Of a stretch of DNA of 9,138 bases, positions 7,287-9,138 are shown piece by piece. The stretch spans positions 1 to 9,138 of the forward strand of contig MVCS01000123.1 in assembly GCA_002049885.1 (NCBI GenBank). Direction: 5' to 3'. The notes below the pieces were generated by a model that had not been told where the DNA came from, did no database searches, and saw nothing but the letters and a program-made list of their open reading frames with translations. The first letter of the stretch is position 1, and every line of letters starts with the position of its first letter. The stretch comes from Planctomycetales bacterium 4484_123. GTDB taxonomy: Bacteria > Planctomycetota > Phycisphaerae > SM23-33. Made by a program: the position numbers and the translations under genes.

Positions 7287-7321
7287 AATCCGCCGACGGG
7301 GCTGAGCTCCCGGCCGGCGAC

Positions 7322-7350
7322 TTGTCCACGACGGCGGGGGTCACTACAAT
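7322..7350 (+). promoter_or_regulatory. Sigma70-type promoter for the sulfatase gene
   Basis: TTGTCC (7322-7327, 4 of 6) and TACAAT (7345-7350, 5 of 6) are separated by 17 bp in the 111-nt gap before the sulfatase. Transcription would start near 7357, about 40 nt before GTG 7398. This suggests the sulfatase is expressed separately from the genes upstream. Confidence 0.6.
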
Positions 7351-7397
7351 CCCGGCCTTGTTTCTGCCCCGATGAACCGAATCCGGGAGGCGCGACG

Positions 7398-8784
7398 GTG
7401 AGAATCCTGTATCTGGAAGGGCACGCGCTTCGAGAACGTGTACGTCTCCGATGCGCCCTGCCTGCCCAGCCGGGCCAGCATGTTCACCGGCCAGTTCGGC
7501 ATCCATACCGGCGTGGTCGGCCACGGCGGCACGGCCGCCGACATCTGGCCCGTGGGCCCTCGCCGGGCGTTCAACACCATCAACCAGCGGCCCGGGCTGA
7601 TCTACGCCATCCGCCGCACGGGTATCTACCCCGTCTCCGTCAGCCCCTTTGCCGAGCGCCACTCCGCCTGGTGGTTCTGCGCCGGCTGGCACGAGATGTA
7701 CAACCCCGGCAAGCGCGGCCACGAGACCGCCGACGAGGTCTCCCGCTACGCCCTGGACTGGATCAAGCGGAACGCCAAAAAGGACAACTGGCTGCTGCAC
7801 GTGAACTTCTGGGACCCCCACACCCCCTACCGCACGCCGGAAGAGTTCGGCAACCCCTTCGCCGACGACCCCCCGCCGGCCTGGCTGACCGAAGAAATCC
7901 GCCAGCGCCACTGGGAAGGCTACAGCCCACGCTCCGCCCGCGAGCCCACCGGCAGGTACGGCCAGGCCGTGGAGAACTGGTGCCGGCGGTTCCCACGCAT
8001 CCCGGCCCAGATCGCCAGTCTGGAAGAATACAAGCGATGGATCGACGGCTACGACTGCGGCATCCGCTACGCCGACGAGCACTGCGGCCGAATCCTGGAG
8101 GCCCTGGCCGACGCCGGCGTCCTGGACGAGACCATCGTCATCATCACCTCCGACCACGGCGAGAACCAGGGCGAGTTGAACGTCTATGGCGACCACCACA
8201 CCGCCGACCACATCACCTCGCGCGTGCCCATGATCCTGCGGGTCCCCGGCATCCCCGGCGGCAGGGTGGATACCGCCCTGCACTACCAGACCGACGTGGG
8301 CGCCACACTGGTGGGGCTGCTGGGCGGGGAGGTGCCGGCCCACTGGGACGGCCAGAGCTTCGCCGACGCCTTCCGCGCCGGACGCAGCGCCGGGCGCGAT
8401 TACGTGGTCTTCAGCCAAAACTGCTGGGCCTGCCAGCGGTCCGTGCGCTGGGATGACTACATCTTCATCCGCACCTACCACACCGGCCTGAAGGAACTGC
8501 CCGCCCGCATGACCTTCAACGTCGTCGAGGACCCCCACGAGCTGAGCGACCTGACCGATGAACGGCCGGACCTGGCCGACCACGGCCAGGCCCTCATCGA
8601 GCAGTGGACCGGCCAGATGCTCTCGACCAGCGCGACCAACATCGACCCCATGTGGACGGTCATGCGAGAGGGCGGCCCCTACCACTGCCGGGAAATCTAC
8701 GACACCTACCTCGCCCACCTCCGCGCCACTGGCCGGGCACACCACGCGGAGTTCCTGGAGAAAAACCCCACCGGATTGCCGTGA
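7398..8784 (+). pseudogene. Formylglycine-dependent sulfatase with a frame-breaking N-terminal deletion
   Basis: Type I sulfatases hydrolyse sulfate esters, often on polysaccharides, using a formylglycine made from Cys or Ser. GTG 7398 has a strong GGGAGG (7385-7390) at 7 nt and encodes MRILYL, the usual first strand. The frame then runs off while the rest continues one frame over from about 7417 (KGTRFENVYVSDAPC). No in-frame start precedes that second frame: TGA at 7399 blocks it, and GTG 7438 lacks a ribosome site. Missing between them is the segment of about 30 residues that carries the N-terminal metal-binding Asp residues. The remainder looks sound: CLPSRASMFTG with formylglycine Cys codon 7459, FWDPHTPY, and TSDHGENQG (Asp codon 8152, His 8155) for the C-terminal metal ligands. 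As written, the product would be inactive or not made. No export signal is visible. Confidence 0.85.
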
Positions 8785-8848
8785 GACCGGAATACCGTGG
8801 GACCGCAATACCGGAGGCCGGAAGACCGGAGTGCCGTCGGACCAGCAG
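8785..8848. repeat. Degenerate 16-bp tandem repeats, about 3.5 copies
   Basis: Directly after the sulfatase stop: GACCGGAATACCGTGG (8785-8800), GACCGCAATACCGGAG (8801-8816), GCCGGAAGACCGGAGT (8817-8832), then a decayed fourth unit. Units 1 and 2 agree at 13 of 16 positions. It fills part of the 163-nt convergent gap. Confidence 0.55.
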
Positions 8849-8947
8849 GGCCGGTGACTCACGGGGCGGGGTGATGTGAAAAGCAACGGTCGTGGGCGCT
8901 GCCCGATGAGCTCCCCAGCACCGCCCAGCGTCCCCCTGCTGGTGAAC

Positions 8948-9138
8948 CTACCCGCCCTCCGAGGCGAAGAAATCCCGCACGAGCTGTCGGTACTTCCGCG
9001 GCACGTTTCCGGCGCGCAGCACGCGGGCGGCACGCGCCTGGGCGGCTGACCATTCGGTTCGCAGCGACCTGCCCGGCACGGCCGGTGCCGGCCCCAGCGG
9101 CTGCCCGCCGTGGCCCGCCTCGGCAGTGGTCGTCGGCT
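8948..9138 (-). CDS. C-terminal end of an unidentified protein (partial)
   Basis: The minus-strand frame is open from the right edge to TAG (8950-8948), giving 63 codons with no start. The upstream part is a Pro/Gly/Ala-rich linker (for example GPAPAVPGRS). The last part is a charged, helical tail, RTEWSAAQARAARVLRAG followed by VPRKYRQLVRDFFASEGG. I recall such a tail, with the VPxxYRxxVxxFF pattern, at the C-termini of large Planctomycetota proteins, but it does not identify a function. The contrast between a low-complexity linker and a clean amphipathic tail ending in a stop argues that it is real coding sequence. The gene converges on the sulfatase. No terminator hairpin with a T tract is evident after its stop. 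Confidence 0.6.
   Translation of the reverse strand, partial: PTTTAEAGHGGQPLGPAPAVPGRSLRTEWSAAQARAARVLRAGNVPRKYRQLVRDFFASEGG

Noticed and set aside
8849..8947. A terminator between the sulfatase and the last gene (GGGCGCTG near 8896 with CAGCGTCCC near 8927)
   Set aside because: The stem needs a bulge, the loop is long and no T-rich tract follows on either strand.
7234..9033. A 599-residue minus-strand open frame opposite the sulfatase
   Set aside because: It is antisense to clear sulfatase motifs, has biased composition and no recognisable domain. Long antisense frames are expected at this GC content.
1..9138. CRISPR arrays, tRNA or rRNA genes, insertion sequences, defence systems
   Set aside because: I found no regularly spaced repeats, no cloverleaf-like or rRNA-like sequence, no transposase or terminal inverted repeats, and no nuclease/helicase defence genes by reading the window.

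Overview
This is a GC-rich, densely coded bacterial chromosome segment. The gene mix suggests a Gram-negative, peptidoglycan-bearing bacterium, most likely from the Planctomycetota or a related PVC lineage: kdsA (Kdo for LPS), a SpoIID-type lipoprotein, a formylglycine-type sulfatase, and a TPR protein with two RNA-polymerase alpha-CTD-like domains. This taxonomic call is an inference; there is no rRNA or other marker gene in the window.

Layout. The left part reads on the minus strand. A membrane-anchored PAS-PAS-(GAF) sensor protein starts at 1103 and runs off the left edge. Before it in transcription order come a diacylglycerol-kinase-family lipid kinase (2194-3111) and kdsA (1373-2197), which overlap by ATGA and form a two-gene operon ending at a hairpin terminator (1241-1274). 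At about 3160-3215 two promoter-like elements face away from each other. The plus-strand side drives the TPR/alpha-CTD gene (3258-4616). It is followed by a SpoIID-like lipoprotein gene (4672-5821), a TIM-barrel sugar-phosphate isomerase/epimerase-like gene (5833-6681) and a flavin-reductase-like gene (6747-7286). A sulfatase (7398-8784) has its own promoter and ribosome binding site. A short set of degenerate 16-bp repeats lies in the convergent gap. The last gene, on the minus strand, is present only as its C-terminal 63 codons (8948-9138).

Two genes are broken in the sequence as given. The SpoIID gene changes frame near 5335-5357 and appears to lack a central segment of some tens of residues. 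The sulfatase changes frame near 7411-7420 and appears to lack about 30 N-terminal residues, including the metal-binding aspartates expected there. Each lesion behaves as a deletion of length 2 mod 3 within an otherwise well-preserved gene. Recent pseudogenisation and assembly error are both possible.

The genes touch envelope biology (Kdo synthesis, lipid phosphorylation, peptidoglycan glycan cleavage), sulfated-glycan breakdown and signalling. I see no defence island, CRISPR array, transposon, prophage or RNA gene, and no convincing new multi-gene system. The most unusual intact item is the TPR protein with a tandem alpha-CTD pair.
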